DNA of 64,000 nt, from contig CM072165.1 in the NCBI GenBank assembly GCA_036850595.1, positions 8,318,109 to 8,382,108 of the forward strand. Reading direction: 5' to 3'. Of this stretch, positions 51,936 to 64,000 are shown one piece after another. Below the pieces are notes generated by a model, which saw only the letters and a program-made list of their open reading frames with translations, was not told the DNA's origin and made no database searches. This DNA is from Rhyacichthys aspro. Its lineage: Eukaryota > Chordata > Actinopteri > Gobiiformes > Rhyacichthyidae. The first letter of the stretch is position 1; the number at the start of each line of letters is the position of its first letter. Position numbers and translations under genes: made by a program.

Positions 51936-54900
51936 TATGATAAATTTATATCCAGATATTTGTGTGGTTTCTTTTGTGGGGATTTAAAGAGGGATGGGTT
52001 ATACTACATTTAAGTTGACATCACTTCACTGGCAGGCCATCTCAATGTGTGCTGCAACAAACATGAAAATACTTGTTTGCATCGTGTATTTTTGCCAGGT
52101 TCAGCTGAGACACTAACCAAGCACAGAAGACAGAATGGATACCACATCTGCTGCAACATCCTTATTCAGACGAATCAAGGGGGTCACTGAAAATAACACC
52201 AGAGTCAGGTTTGGAATGCATAGATAAGTCTGACAGTAAATCACTTTGTTCACCATGTGCCATGTTATACCATGACTGTACAAAGGAATCATTATTGACA
52301 GATGGCGCCCTCCTCTGGTTCAAGTTGAGAATAGGCATCTCGGAAAGAATTGCACAACCAGATTTTCAGTGCGGAAGCAAGTCCCACAGGGCTGCCCAAT
52401 ACTACCACTACTACAACTTCTGCCTTGGAGGTCAGTTCACAGAGGCCTTTTTGTGATACACAGTTTGATACAGAATAGCCTGCAACATAATTCAAATGGT
52501 GCAAATTTAAGGGAAAAAAGTGGAGCGTTGGGTGAACTCAAAAATACGAAATACTGTATTTGCCTTTTTTGCATCACATCTCTTCACATATCTAAAGTAC
52601 TACTAAAATAAATTAGTAAAAAGGCTGTTGACTGTAATTGCATACTTCTCATGAGGCTATATATTATTCCCAGCCCTCTCAGTCAAATGTTAAGCATTGA
52701 CAAAGTGGTACTAAGGAAGTAATTTAAACATAACTGCATTTAAAAGGTATACTTTGCCATTTTGACACCATGCACTTGTTTGCCTTACTGAAGGTTGTTT
52801 TTTGTGTACTAGGGGGAGCTCTTGTCTGATGATGTCAGAGCGTGATGTTAACTGCCTTTTCTCTTGCACAGGAGGTTGGTGGAGGGCTGTTTAAAACTCC
52901 CACCAAGAAGTGGGAAAGCAATTTAGGCCTATATAAAGTAGAAAGTGCATAACAGATCTTTGTTATTACCAGATCCAGTGTTTCTTGGTTATTGTTATTG
53001 TACTCACTTGCATTGCCAGTTTGCTCAATTCAAGAAAAAAACAAAACTGAAAAAAATAAAGGGTAGTTTATGAAGCTGGCTAATGAAAGATGTGTGAGTG
53101 GTTAAGAAGTTTGTGAATGAGTCCAAAAATATCTGTCCAATATGGTTTACAATGCATAACAATTGTAGTGCACAATACGTCTGCTGTTTGATGTGTTAAC
53201 AGAATGGCCTTGGCCGTTTCATAATAAAAATGCATGACGCAGTGTCGGAGGCATGCTGTCTATGAGAGCTTATTGGAACTGCCAGCCCATGTCTGTCGGC
53301 AGGAGAATGTCCTGTTCTTTAGGTGTTTGTTTTGGCTGATGCCAATTCCTGCCAAGTGTCTTACATCTTTATTTATATTTAACACATCCTTTAAATCCTT
53401 CTAAAGTTGTTTCTTCTTAACATTTCAGATGTCATTTTTTTCTTTTTTATTTGTCGTTGGCACAAGCAGGAGCCAGACTATTTGACAGAGAGGATTCACT
53501 GGAGTTTCTGAAAGAGGTATGTTTCGCCTCCTTTCCTAGAATGATCAGGGTGCTAAATTAATTGCTCTTGCTTCTACCTCGCGTTGCAATCGGCTTAGTG
53601 CTAATCTAGGGTCTTCACAGTGCAGCCAAGTCTGGCCTGGGCAGCACTGCCATACTGAGCTGTCCACAGCTCTCTTCTTCAAAGGTTGTGACCCCTGGCA
53701 CTGGCTCTCAGTCTGTCTTTGTCAACTCCCCAATTTTCTCCCAATCCCTCCTTATTACTAATTGCTAAACTTGAATACATGTCTTGGTGAGCCCACTCCT
53801 TTAGTTGCATAGCTGCTTTCAGTGACTACAAATCTATTTCAATTATTTGAACTTTCCTTTTATACACAGACCCTGTTACCACAATCATTTATCTATCCTC
53901 CCTTTTTTTGCTCTGTCTTTGCAGCACAGTAGGCCATAGAGCCAGCCTCATGCAGTCTGCCATGGCTCTTCCCTGGCTACACCGTTCAGTATGCCTTTAT
54001 TGTACTTTTCCCTCCCTTTTTTTTCTTCAAGTTCTTCGCTGTTGTGCTTCCCTTTGGCAGGTTGCCATTGTCTCCGACCATCTGCCTTGCTTTTATTTTT
54101 TTCACTTTGTACTCTGATGTTGATTGTTTTACTTTTGACTCTTGTGGACTCGGTCAAAACCTTCCATAACACACTTTCGGTTTTTCTGTATCTTAGCTTC
54201 CTCTCTGTGACTAAAGTGTCTGTGTGCTATTTAAAGTGTCATGCTGTAAAGCAGGGTTGTGTACAGTGCCTAAACTACAGGCTGTCTAGAAACAGGAAGT
54301 ACTGTCGACCCGAAGTGCAGCAGCGCACGATGTCAACCAACATGCAGCCACTTCCTCCTCCTCACGGCCGGGCAGAGGCTTCAGCAAAACAACCCTCATG
54401 CTTATCAGAGAATTATGCACCCCTCCCCTGCTCTGGCCGCCCTGCTGAATGGCGCACATACACAGCAGGCTTTTCACCACTCCGCCATGTCCTATCTCGC
54501 TTTCTCCTATTCTTTTATGCCCAGACCCCCCCAAACTGTCTCCCTATGCCAGTACAGCATGCCTGAGTAGCTGCCTGGAGATGAAGGAGCTAATTAATTT
54601 GATTTAGCCCTTCTCTCTCGTTCTCTGGCAGTGGAAAAACCAGCCGCCCGTCCTCTCTCCTTTTCTGCCCCCACCTCCACACCATATCAAGCACCCCTCC
54701 CAGATGATTTTCCACCTATCCTTTCCAGTCTCCTTTGGCAGTATGCACACTCTGAAACCTCCATTGCTTCTTCTTTCCTTTACGTTATGCCAACAGTTTA
54801 TTGTAAAGAACTGATTGTACATTGCATCCTCACTGTAACCTCAATAGAGCGTTTATCCTAATCCTTAGCATAGTCTCTTATCTCCTATATGTGCCTTGGG

Positions 54901-57900
54901 ACTGTTTGTGTGACTCAGCAGAGCCTCACTCCTCACACAAACATGCTTGTTATGGCTCAGTGCATCCGTTTCAGCGATATCTAGTGCAGACCTGTCAGAC
55001 GCTGCATAATTAAGCCCTGCTTCTGTCATCTGATACTTTGTTGAATTCAGCCATTGTGTTAAGTTCATAACAATTGTGTAGTCATACATAGCCAAGTATA
55101 TAAAGTTATTTGTGCTTGTATTTAAGAAGATAGCACTGATGTGATAACGTGAACTCATTAGACACACAGCAGGATAATTCAACAATTAACAGCTTATGGT
55201 GAACAAAGGTAGAAAAAGTGCAAATAGCAATAGCATACTGTGCTTGTTACAGGTTGTGTACTAGAATATGTTTATCTTAACTACAGTATATACCACCAGT
55301 AAAAGACGGTAAAATCAAAAGTGTTTTCTAGCTGTACTTGTCCATTTAAAGGCGTCCCGTGGTGTTAAACACTGAACAGTTATTAGTTAAAGACATGTTC
55401 CTGCATGCTTAGTTTTCATAAGCAGTGTCATCATACTGGCCTGGCCCTTTAAGATACAGATAAAAAGCCATAATCTCTGTGTGGCTCTGAATGTAAACAG
55501 TTGTCATGCTTATCTGTAGTTGTACTTTCAGAAATGTGTGTGCTTTGGTTTCATTTTACCTCTCTGTCCTCACATTTCTACTTGCAGGTCACAGAAACGG
55601 GAATTGCTTCGTTGTCTCTGCCGCTTCCTCTTTAAGAAACCACTGACATTTGACCTCCTCAGCACCCCACTTTGATCTAAGTCCAAGTCAGCTGGAGAGC
55701 TGGTTAGTCATTCCTTCTCTGAAATCATCGGGAATGTTTACTGACACCCGGGCATGCCTCAGGATGTATTCACCTACAGCCCCTGATAATAAGGAAATGA
55801 TTCAAAAAACACAACTCCTGCACTGTTTATTTTTGTCTTCTTCTGTGTTAACAATCTATGGAAACAACTAAACTGTTAAAAATACATACACAAGCAACCT
55901 TTACTACTCTATCTTAAAACATGTACATTTGGTCACATCTCATTGGACTAATATTGCTAATTATTACTCTCTACTTTTTACTGACAGATAAAGTTAATTA
56001 CTGTCTGTAATATGCATTGGTAAAAAAGAAAAGAAGAAGTACAGTCACCACATCACCAAGAAGTGTGTTGCTTTTACCTGCTGTGGTTTAACTGCACCAG
56101 TTACTTGCACGGTGGGCACATTTTTAGGTTTTTCATTGTCCCTTCCAATTTTTCTCACAGGCTAATTGAATATTGGGCTTCTTGAGCCTGAACCTCATTG
56201 TGTAGACCAAGTGTCGTAGCAAATAATTTGCTTTGCATAATTTCAATTCAACCTAAATGCTTAGATTTTCCACCAAGTTAACTTTCATAGCTCTTCTATT
56301 TCAGTACATTCAGATGTTTTTGTCGCTTGACAGCATGAAAACCTAAGATCCATCTTTGGCCAGACCTCAACAAAATCTGACGGCAGGACAACAGGGATCC
56401 CTGTCAGTACAGAGATGGTGGGTGGGTCCAACCACTGGGCAATGCTAAGACACACATAAAACAAGTCTGATTCACACATGGCCTCTGTTACAATGTGCAT
56501 TTCCTTCACCTTCAGGTTTTTAATTCTTGACTGTCTTATACCCTTATACACAGTTTTCTGTCCCGTCCTTTCACACCAGCATGCCTCGAAAACGTGCAGG
56601 AGTGCATGAGAGAGGGGGGCAAGGAGGGGGAAGAAAGGAAAAAAAAGTTTGTCCAACTCCAAGAACTAGAGAGGTCACAGGAACAACACCCAATCCCAGA
56701 GTGGTTCCCATGGAGACAAGTGTGGCAGCGTACAATGAGGGTGAGAGAGACGTGAAAGAGGGAAAGGGCAGGAGGGGGGCGGGTAGCTGGCGTCAAGGTT
56801 CAGTTGGTGGGTCCGACGGGTGTGTGTGTCTGTTGGGAGGGGGCAGTTCTACTCAAAAGGACAGTGGGAAGTATGGTGGTGTCGTAGCAGAACTGTGCTA
56901 GAACCTTCAACCCTCCCCTTACTTTGATTCAGCCGCCATGTCGATGGAGATGAGAGGAATTTCCACTGACCAAAGTGTAGCTGATGACAAAGGTTGTTGG
57001 ATGGTTTGCGTAGTTAGAAATGAATCAGAGACACCCGAGGCCACAAGCTGTGACGGTGGTACAACTAGAGGGATATTTTGATTTGGTGACTGTCTCCTTT
57101 TAAGAATGACTCAATCAGCCTATCACAGGATTTATCATTTTTAAAGGACATGTTCTGACATGGTTAAGCAGCTCACATACAAAACTTTTTGGGTACAGGA
57201 TAGCAACTTCCTCTTCCATAATATTTTGGGTTAAAACTGGATTTATTAATACTGTATACGGGATTGCTCCTACCCAAGGCTTTAAATGTTTAGTCTACTG
57301 TAACTCACCAACTTTACATAAGTAATACAAGCACTACTCTGACCCTGCCTTGTTTTTGATAGATGTTATTACAGTATTGCTTTGGATGGACCCAGGCCCT
57401 GACTTCGATGTTGACACACTCAGAAAGCTGACCAGATTGAATTTCAATAGAATGGCCCTGTGTTTGCTGTGTTTGAGAGTGAATGTACACAGCTAATTGT
57501 TACATGTAGGAAAAAGACTAGGGTTTTTAAGCCACAGTGAAGAGTGTAGAGGTTCAAGCAGAGTTGGGAATTTGTACTAGACACTGGGGCATTATGGGAA
57601 GTGTCAGGTGAGGTATTTTTGCAACTTGAACCCAAGACTTCAGCACTAGAATATCTTGGCATGGCCTGCCACAATTTTAGCATTCTTAGTGTCCAAACTT
57701 AATTGAAGTGCACAATATACAGTCATTGCCCCTTTATTTTTCCCTCAGTGGCACTTGTTTCACTCTGTTCTCATCCGCCATTTGACTCCAGCTGTTTATC
57801 TCTTCGTCTTACTTTCCCGCTTTCCTCCCGACTCACTTGTTACTTATGTCTCTGTCTGTCTGTCCGTTCCCATACACAGGTTTTGTGAGTTGGCGTGGTT

Positions 57901-58027
57901 CCTGTTTGTTTTCAGCCATTTTGGGGACTTGCAGTGCTCGTAACAAACTGCTTAAATGGCGTCCTCTTGCTTGCTTGCTTGCTTGCTCTCCCACTCTCCC
58001 TCCCTCTCCCTATCACTGGGCTTTGTG
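51936..58027. other. gene-poor stretch
   Basis: No convincing protein gene. Two exon-like segments on plus are noted: one with acceptor TTTTTGCCAG before 52100 and ATG at 52135, and one at 53471-53517 flanked by GCAG and GTATGT. Their frames do not join. Pyrimidine-rich tracts at 53990-54130 and 54600-54780 give spurious open frames. Confidence 0.4.
57966..57988. repeat. (CTTG)n microsatellite
   Basis: Five to six tandem CTTG units followed by CTCTCCC-rich sequence, about 40 bases before the TATA box at 58028. Confidence 0.7.
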
Positions 58028-58035
58028 TATATAAA
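58028..58035 (+). promoter_or_regulatory. TATA box, promoter of the right-edge gene
   Basis: TATATAAA, with purine-rich GA sequence starting about 30 bases downstream and a spliceable exon ending at 58425. CA/GT and GA/CT tracts surround it. Confidence 0.4.
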
Positions 58036-58059
58036 GTACTGTGTGTATGTGTCCAGAGA

Positions 58060-58425
58060 GAGGGAACAACACTTCCAAATAAAAGGAAGATTGGATTCAG
58101 CAGTGGGGTTGGAGAAAGGGGGGTAGAAAAAAAACGAAAAAAAAGAAAAACGCCAAGAATCGTGTGTCAGAGGCAGAAAGTGGAGTGAGTGTGAGAGAGC
58201 AAGCAAGTTGGAGTGTGAGAATCGCTCCTGCCCTCTGTCTTCACACACTGCTGCCTGCATGTGTGTGTCTGTGTATGTGTGCACCGCCTCTCCCTGTGCT
58301 CGCTCTCTCTCTCCCTCTCCCTGACACACACTCGGACGTGCGCATACACTGAGAGCGAGGGGGAGAGAGGGAGTGTGAGGGGAGAGAACACATCGCAGCA
58401 GAGATGCAGCAGGAGGTTTTCAGAG
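58060..58425 (+). other. 5' UTR exon of the right-edge gene
   Basis: GA-rich leader ending at TTTTCAGAG|GTACGT. It carries ATG 58404-58406 with seven codons to the donor. If spliced to the acceptor at 63425, this upstream frame runs past the main ATG in another frame and stops at a TGA, so it would be an overlapping upstream ORF. Confidence 0.35.
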
Positions 58426-61400
58426 GTACGTTCTCTCGTATGCTTGCCTTCCTGAGAGACAGACAGACAGAATAAGAGGAAGAGAGGCTGTATTCAGTTG
58501 TTTTCCTGCTTGTTTTTCTTGCTGCTGTGGCGGTGTTTGCTGCGCGGGTTTGTATTATAGCATGCGTGTGCTTGGGGTGTGTTAGTGGGTGTGCGTTTTT
58601 ATGCCCTGCGTGTTTGTGAAAGGTATTTCTGCGTGTTTGTGCCTACGCTGGGTCTGTCCGTGCCTCTGCGTGTGTGCCAATAACAGGCCTCTTCTCCCTC
58701 ATCCTCCCCTCTGTCGCACCACGCAGTTCTTTTTCAAGAGCGATGACTCGTTTGGAGATTGTGATGAAACTTTTAATTTATTGACGGATCTTGCGTTTGT
58801 GTTATTCACAGCGAAGCTCACATTAGAACAAGGATTAAACTCGTCTGAGGCTTTATTGTTGGTGGGCCATCCCCCTCACCCTTGTCCATCAACTCACTAA
58901 CAACAGTAGAGGAAGTATTTTGGGCAAAAAAAAACTTGTATGTAGACTACAGTAAACATCTCTCATAGTGGTTTTGCTCTTCTTTCGGCTTCGGGCCCCT
59001 CAGTGTGTCCTCCATTTTACCAGCATGTTGTTTTGCTGGAGCCTGTCTCTTGTACAGCAGCAGAGGGCATACTGATGTCACCAACCCCGTTGTTACTGCC
59101 CTAAGCCTTACTTTTTTTCTTTCCAAAACAACAGAGCATCTGCTGCCAACTACTCCACATTCCTGGTTTCCATGGATGCCAATCCGAGCCCCTGAGCTTA
59201 ATGTATGGAAAATATGATCCACTGTGCCAAAGGGGTCATAGGTCAGACAATAGGAAGTGTAGTTTCTTGCTGGTCTTCGGGGTCATACAGATCAAGTTGT
59301 CAAAGCTGAGCTCTGCTGCACCTTTAGGTTTGTTTTTGTCTTTGACTTTACAGAGTAAGTTCAATATACTATCAAGGTTTTTAAGTTTACGTATTCAGTG
59401 TACGGCAGTGTGCTCAACACTCACTGCAGCTACTGTGCTATTACTGTTGTGGTTACCAGGCACAAAACTCCCATGAGACTTTCATACTTCTACAGAGAAT
59501 GTGCATGAAATTGAAAATTATTTTGCGGAAATTACCTCAAAAAGGTCACAAGAGTTGTGTTACTCTCACTAGATACTTTTTTGGGGGGAATCTCACTGTT
59601 CTTTAATGTGTCCCGTGATTCTGTTTTAGCGAGCAGAATTATGGGAATTACGTGCTGAGCTGAGAGCTAACAGACCGTAGAGAGTATGGCGTTTTCGACA
59701 TGGCAGGTTCGCTGGTGCGTGGAGTGGCATGTGAAAACACCACGATACGACAGTTTACATGTGAGGAGGGGGTGTGAGAAGGGGTAAGTGGGCCTTGCGG
59801 GCAGTCACGCTGAGGGGGATCTGAAAGACAAGGAAACCATGAAATGTGAACATGGCATAGATGTGTTTGAAGTTACCACTGCCTCCCCTGCTCACACCAC
59901 CAATAGCTCGCCCTCTAAACCACTCCCGGACACACCAGCTCTCCTTTCCTCCTCCCTTTATCCCATCTGGCTGGCTCTCCTACGCTCCCCTGGCCGGGGG
60001 GTTGTGGAGAGTTCACTAGCTTTTTCTTACTAACGATGCCCCCCACCCACCCACACACAGATGCACTCTGCTCTGTACAGACCAACTGCTGCTGCACTGG
60101 TCGGGCCCCTCTGGCTGCCCCTCACTGGGAATAAGCCCAACACCTTCCTCTTCCCGTCATGCTTCTCGCTACTGGCTCGCCGGCTGGAAGACTGTGGCCC
60201 CCCAATGTTCAGCCCATACAGACGCCCCAATTATCTTTCCACGCCGTCGTATTGTTTCAGGAAATCCACAACCACAATTTCACTTGATTTTCACTCGATT
60301 CTCAAACGTATCACTTTAAGTAAAAAGTAAAATGAATGTTTCATAAATGTTCAGCAAACTTCAGATTAACTCAAATTATCTGACATTTAAAATATTTATT
60401 CAAACTTAATTTACATATTGTTTCTGTGCTGAATCTGAGTTTCAAGTGAAAAAGCATTTATTAATTTACATTAAACAAAAACAAGGGCACCCCACTAATT
60501 TGTCTTTGTTAGAAAAGGAATAAAGCTTATCTTACCTGGTTTGCTAGAACATTTAATGGATGTTTTCCAGTTCCATGTCTCACCTTTCCATCAAACTGGT
60601 GCTGTCATTCATTTCCACGTCTTTTCTGTGACAGACAGTAAGATAAACAAGCAAGGCAAAAGCGTGATGATGTGAAAAAGCGTGGTAACTGACTCCTAAT
60701 TGTTATTTGTCAGGCAGCGAAAGATCCATTTTCAGTGCGGAATAAACAGATTGCTCAAACGGCTAGTTCAAGGCCTCGAGCTGGCGCACCAGCCAAACTC
60801 CTCTGCTGTCCTCTTGTATGTTATGCAAGGCAACTTTTGCTGTGATGTTTCCACTGTCAGGTTTCTGTCAATTCACAATGTCTGTCTTTGATATGCAAGT
60901 CAAATGTTATTTAAGCTGATGATGCATTATCAAACAACATGAATTGGATAAAAAGTTTTGAATTGATTTAAGTCCAAGAAGAGAAGAAAAAAGGGTGCCG
61001 TGTGATTATTTCAGCTAAACTAAATTTCCAATTTCAGAAGAAGACGGTTTACTTTTCACCATTGTTATTACATTTAAAATCTAAATTCAATCAATGCACA
61101 AAAGTGTGTCACAGTTCTCTCTGTCTGCTGTTAGGTGAAAGCCACAACATTTGGTGTACTGTGTTTTTCTGTTTACGTTAGTCTAGTTAGTGATTTGTCC
61201 TGCACAAGCTGAGCACCTGTTCACACCGTTCTGTCAAGCTCCTCCACAAGCAGAAATAGATCAGTACTTTTTCAGCCCTCTGATATGTTTGTTTGCGCGG
61301 CACATCCTGATGCATTGAGGTGTGGGAACAGGGCTGCTGTGTATTTGTATTTTGCTTTAGGGTCCTTGCCACACTCATGGTCACATTTATATGTTTGACA

Positions 61401-63425
61401 GTGAGTGTGAAGAGCACTGTATGTGTATGTAAAAAGAAATCAGTGATTCAGTCATTTTGGCTGATTTTGGTTTCTTTTCCTTCAGTTAGTTCAAGCAGTT
61501 ACCATCGTAATATGTCATTAGTCAAAGAAAAAAATGAAAACAGTTACTTACAATAAAATCACACTAACCTTCTACCAAACATTGTTGGAGAAATTAATAT
61601 CAGAAAATGTATTCTCTGTCCCAAGCAGTGGGACTGGACGTACATAGCCTTCTCTCAGTGGCAGCTATTTAACCTTTGTTTAAAAATATCTAACTTGCTT
61701 ATGCTTTAATCCAATTGCTTCCATCAACACGTGTTTTTTCTCTATGCTCTGTGCATCAGCAGATAGTTCTTGGATCCAGCACAATTATAGCATTTAGCGT
61801 TGCCCATCAAATTTCAACAGTGTGTCATGCAGGCTCTGCTTGTGTAGTGTGTGTGCGTCACAGGGAGATAAAGCACAACACTGAGGGGGCGTCATACGCA
61901 TTTCCCTGTCCACGGCGCAAGCATCAGATGAGATGGTGAAATTTTTAGCCTTAGCGCTGTCTCTCAGTGTGTCCGCCCACTTGTAGCAGAGTGGCACTCT
62001 CCATAAGGGATTTCCTGCACATCTATCGCTCAGCAAATGCAACTGACAAAGGCCTGTTTCAGTACACAGCAGCGAAACAGCACAAGGCTGGTGCTATAGG
62101 ATTGATTATCTTCAGTCATACATAGATATGCGTGGCCTGCTTTACAACGTCGTTAGATATTTAAGCTCCCCGGTTCCAATTGTTTCCACCTGTACACTAT
62201 GTTCAAAGGCGTCTTGCACTCAAATTCACCTTTAGGTTTTGAATGTCATTTCCAAGTTAAACGACGACATGGCTTCATGGTCATGGTGGCTGCCTGACTG
62301 TGGGGCACATGTGCCATGAAAGGAACACTTGCATTAAAATAGCAGTGATTATTTTTGTTTATGTGCTGCTTTTCTGGGCTCCTATCGGTCTGACACCCCC
62401 TTTCTTCACTTATTTTTCTCTCTTTTGCTCTATCAGTTTCTATCACTCTCTCTCCCTCTTCCTCACCCTCTTTCCTCCCTCCTCTTCCCTCTGCAATAAC
62501 AGTGCTGACCTAGTTTCTGCCTGTTCAGGGCTGCCTGTGGAATTTTACAGCGGCCTGCCTTCCTGGCTGCCTGGCTGCTTGAAAACGCAGGCAGAAAAGC
62601 ATGACTGAGGATTTTTCTTCTCATCACATCATTATGGCCTCATACTGTCTCTGTTGTCCTTCTAAGTCGACAGACCCAAACAAAAAATGGCCCATTTTAA
62701 ATAAATAATAACATCAAATTGCCTTTCGCATGTGAAGCTGCAGATATCTTTCGCATGCAGGAGAACAGCGTCCACTACCTTGGCAGCCGAATTAGAATGG
62801 AAATGAGAATCGCCTGTCGCTCATCTACAGCTTAGCTAGGATTGCACCGGACGCAGAGGGCGGAAAAACACCCCTTTTTCTGTGCACTGCACACGCATGC
62901 AATCTTCCTCCTCTTCTCTGCTCCCCTGCTGCCTTTCCCTTCACAAATAAATGGTTAGAGTCAAGCCTGGCAAATACTAGCCACTGCCAGGAATGGCTAA
63001 CAAGACTCATGCACAAATGGCAAGCACGTCGGACTATTTTTATGTTCATTTGGGCCATGGATGCAAGTCAAGCTTTTATTTTGAGGGAATCTTGATTAAG
63101 TTTGGATGCTTTCCAGTTAGGCATAGGGAATGTTGTGTCATGGACGAGAGAGAGATGGATCTCTGGAATGTCTTTCTGAAGACTTGGCTGTAGCACACTG
63201 AAATCTAAACCAGCAACGCTGCAGATTCATTCCTTTCTCCTACACTCTCCCGTCTTTCACTCACCATTCCTGGCTCTAAGAGCCATAAGAGTTCAGTCCT
63301 CTCGGGGGCATTCAGTTCCTTTGCTCAAAGTGTTCCATGAGTGTCACTTCTGCAAAAGCTTTCAATGTACTTTTTTCTGGATAAATTTGAATGTTGATAT
63401 GAGCTTTTTTTTACTTGTCTTTCAG
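58426..63425 (+). other. probable first intron of the right-edge gene
   Basis: 5.0 kb with no coding exon I can support. The region 59880-60240 is GC-richer; an acceptor-like CACACAG precedes an ATG at 60061, but the 89-codon frame there has no recognisable domain. The remainder is AT-rich. Confidence 0.35.
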
Positions 63426-63441
63426 ATTTTGAGGGCTGGTC

Positions 63442-64000
63442 ATGGTGTCCGGTGAGAAGGTGTGGGACCCCATCCATGCGGGCCTTTTTAAGTCTAATCT
63501 GAGCAAGCAACACCTGGCTGCCAGCCTAAAACCCCCCAACGTATTACATAGTGCAACAGAGGAATCTACGTGCCACAGGAGTCGGCATTTGTCACCTTTG
63601 TCTTCCCTGACGCTGTCTGTGACTTTGGACACCTGTCACCCAGTCCAGACCTTCTTACAGCCACACCCAATCAAACAGCCAGTCTCCTGCCAGAAAGAAG
63701 AGGGAGGGGCCCAGCAGCTAAAGATGAAGGCTAAAAGGCATGGAAGTCGGGGAGAGGCTCTGATTGAGGACAGACTGGAAGACATGCCAGATGGACCTAA
63801 AAATGCAAAAATCACCCTCAGTTTTCCACTTAGCGCCGCCCCAGTCCCCACGTCTCTGACATCTCCAAACCACTGCCGTAGTTCCTCTTCTTCCTCCTCT
63901 CCTTCTCCACACCGGCGCCGCCAGACTTCCAAATGTGCAGACGAGGGGGCGCTGTGGAAACTGGACTCCACAACGGACGTAAAGCATAGACCTTTTAAGC
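63442..64000 (+). CDS. N-terminal part of an unrecognised gene (continues past window)
   Basis: Acceptor TGTCTTTCAG ends at 63425. ATG 63442 opens a frame that stays open for 186 codons to the window edge, which is unlikely by chance in this base composition. It starts MVSGEKVWDPIHAGLFKSNL and is rich in S, P, H, K and R, with a seven-serine run before PSPHRRRQ. This suggests a long, disordered, probably nuclear protein. No domain is visible yet, and the human 17p13.1 genes I can recall do not match. Supporting an expressed gene: a TATA box and spliceable leader 5 kb upstream. Alternative: the coding frame could begin in an exon I missed. Confidence 0.6.
   Translation, partial: MVSGEKVWDPIHAGLFKSNLSKQHLAASLKPPNVLHSATEESTCHRSRHLSPLSSLTLSVTLDTCHPVQTFLQPHPIKQPVSCQKEEGGAQQLKMKAKRHGSRGEALIEDRLEDMPDGPKNAKITLSFPLSAAPVPTSLTSPNHCRSSSSSSSPSPHRRRQTSKCADEGALWKLDSTTDVKHRPFK

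Noticed and set aside
53991..54566. 191-codon plus-strand frame
   Set aside because: Composed of pyrimidine-rich tracts (F/S/L runs) without domain, start context or splice sites.
56527..56901. 124-codon frame with K/R/G-rich product
   Set aside because: GA-rich low-complexity DNA; no conserved feature or exon signals.
57952..58455. Several overlapping frames on both strands around 58 kb
   Set aside because: CT/GT microsatellite-like sequence keeps frames open; better explained as promoter and leader.
60061..60330. 89-codon frame after an acceptor-like CACACAG
   Set aside because: No domain, no matching donor in frame, and low complexity at its end.
49420..63400. Search for senp3, eif4a1, tnfsf12/13, zbtb4 or chrnb1, human neighbours of POLR2A
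   Set aside because: No exon resembling any of these was found on either strand.

Overview
This is a vertebrate nuclear segment, almost certainly from a teleost fish. Every recognisable gene is split by GT-AG introns. Introns are short for a vertebrate, the repeats are fish-type (LINE tails, hAT-like ends, a foldback element), and the encoded proteins are fish-like orthologues of human genes. Four genes (ybx2, slc2a4, tp53, polr2a) all lie at human 17p13.1, and ybx2 and slc2a4 are direct neighbours there too, so this is an ancient syntenic block. The species cannot be named from the sequence.

Layout, left to right: (1) 1-1640, the last coding exons and 3' UTR of ybx2 (+). (2) 2339-7119, a complete slc2a4/GLUT4 gene (-), 11 coding exons, 507 residues. 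(3) 7.1-9.9 kb, spacer. (4) about 10.0-15.4 kb, a complete tp53 (+), 362 residues, with a candidate internal promoter in the intron before coding exon 4. (5) 15.7-25.0 kb, two tandem copies (+) of a secreted protein with one C-type lectin-like domain and five fibronectin type III domains. Copy 2 is intact; copy 1 carries a damaged patch. (6) 26.2-29.1 kb (-), a PRY/SPRY (B30.2) gene without RING or B-box. (7) 30.0-33.6 kb (-), capg, a three-repeat gelsolin-family capping protein. (8) 34-38 kb, mostly empty apart from a probable capg leader exon and a foldback transposon-like element. (9) 40.3-49.4 kb (-), the full 29-exon polr2a with its heptad-repeat CTD in the last exon. (10) 49.4-50.1 kb, a CCAAT-rich, probably two-way promoter. 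(11) 50-58 kb, no convincing protein gene. (12) 58.0-64.0 kb (+), the TATA box, leader exon, 5-kb intron and first coding exon of an unrecognised gene that runs off the right edge.

The genes do not form one pathway. They are housekeeping (polr2a), stress response (tp53), glucose uptake (slc2a4), germ-line RNA binding (ybx2), actin capping (capg) and probably immune or recognition functions (lectin-FN3 pair, B30.2 gene). The most informative observations are the p53-like half-site plus TATA box inside tp53, the sharply bounded near-identity of the lectin-FN3 copies with a symmetrical-phase route around the damaged domain, the changed trafficking motifs of GLUT4, the array of seven CCAAT boxes beside polr2a, and the long-armed foldback element. 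No CRISPR array, tRNA, rRNA or prokaryote-type system was seen.
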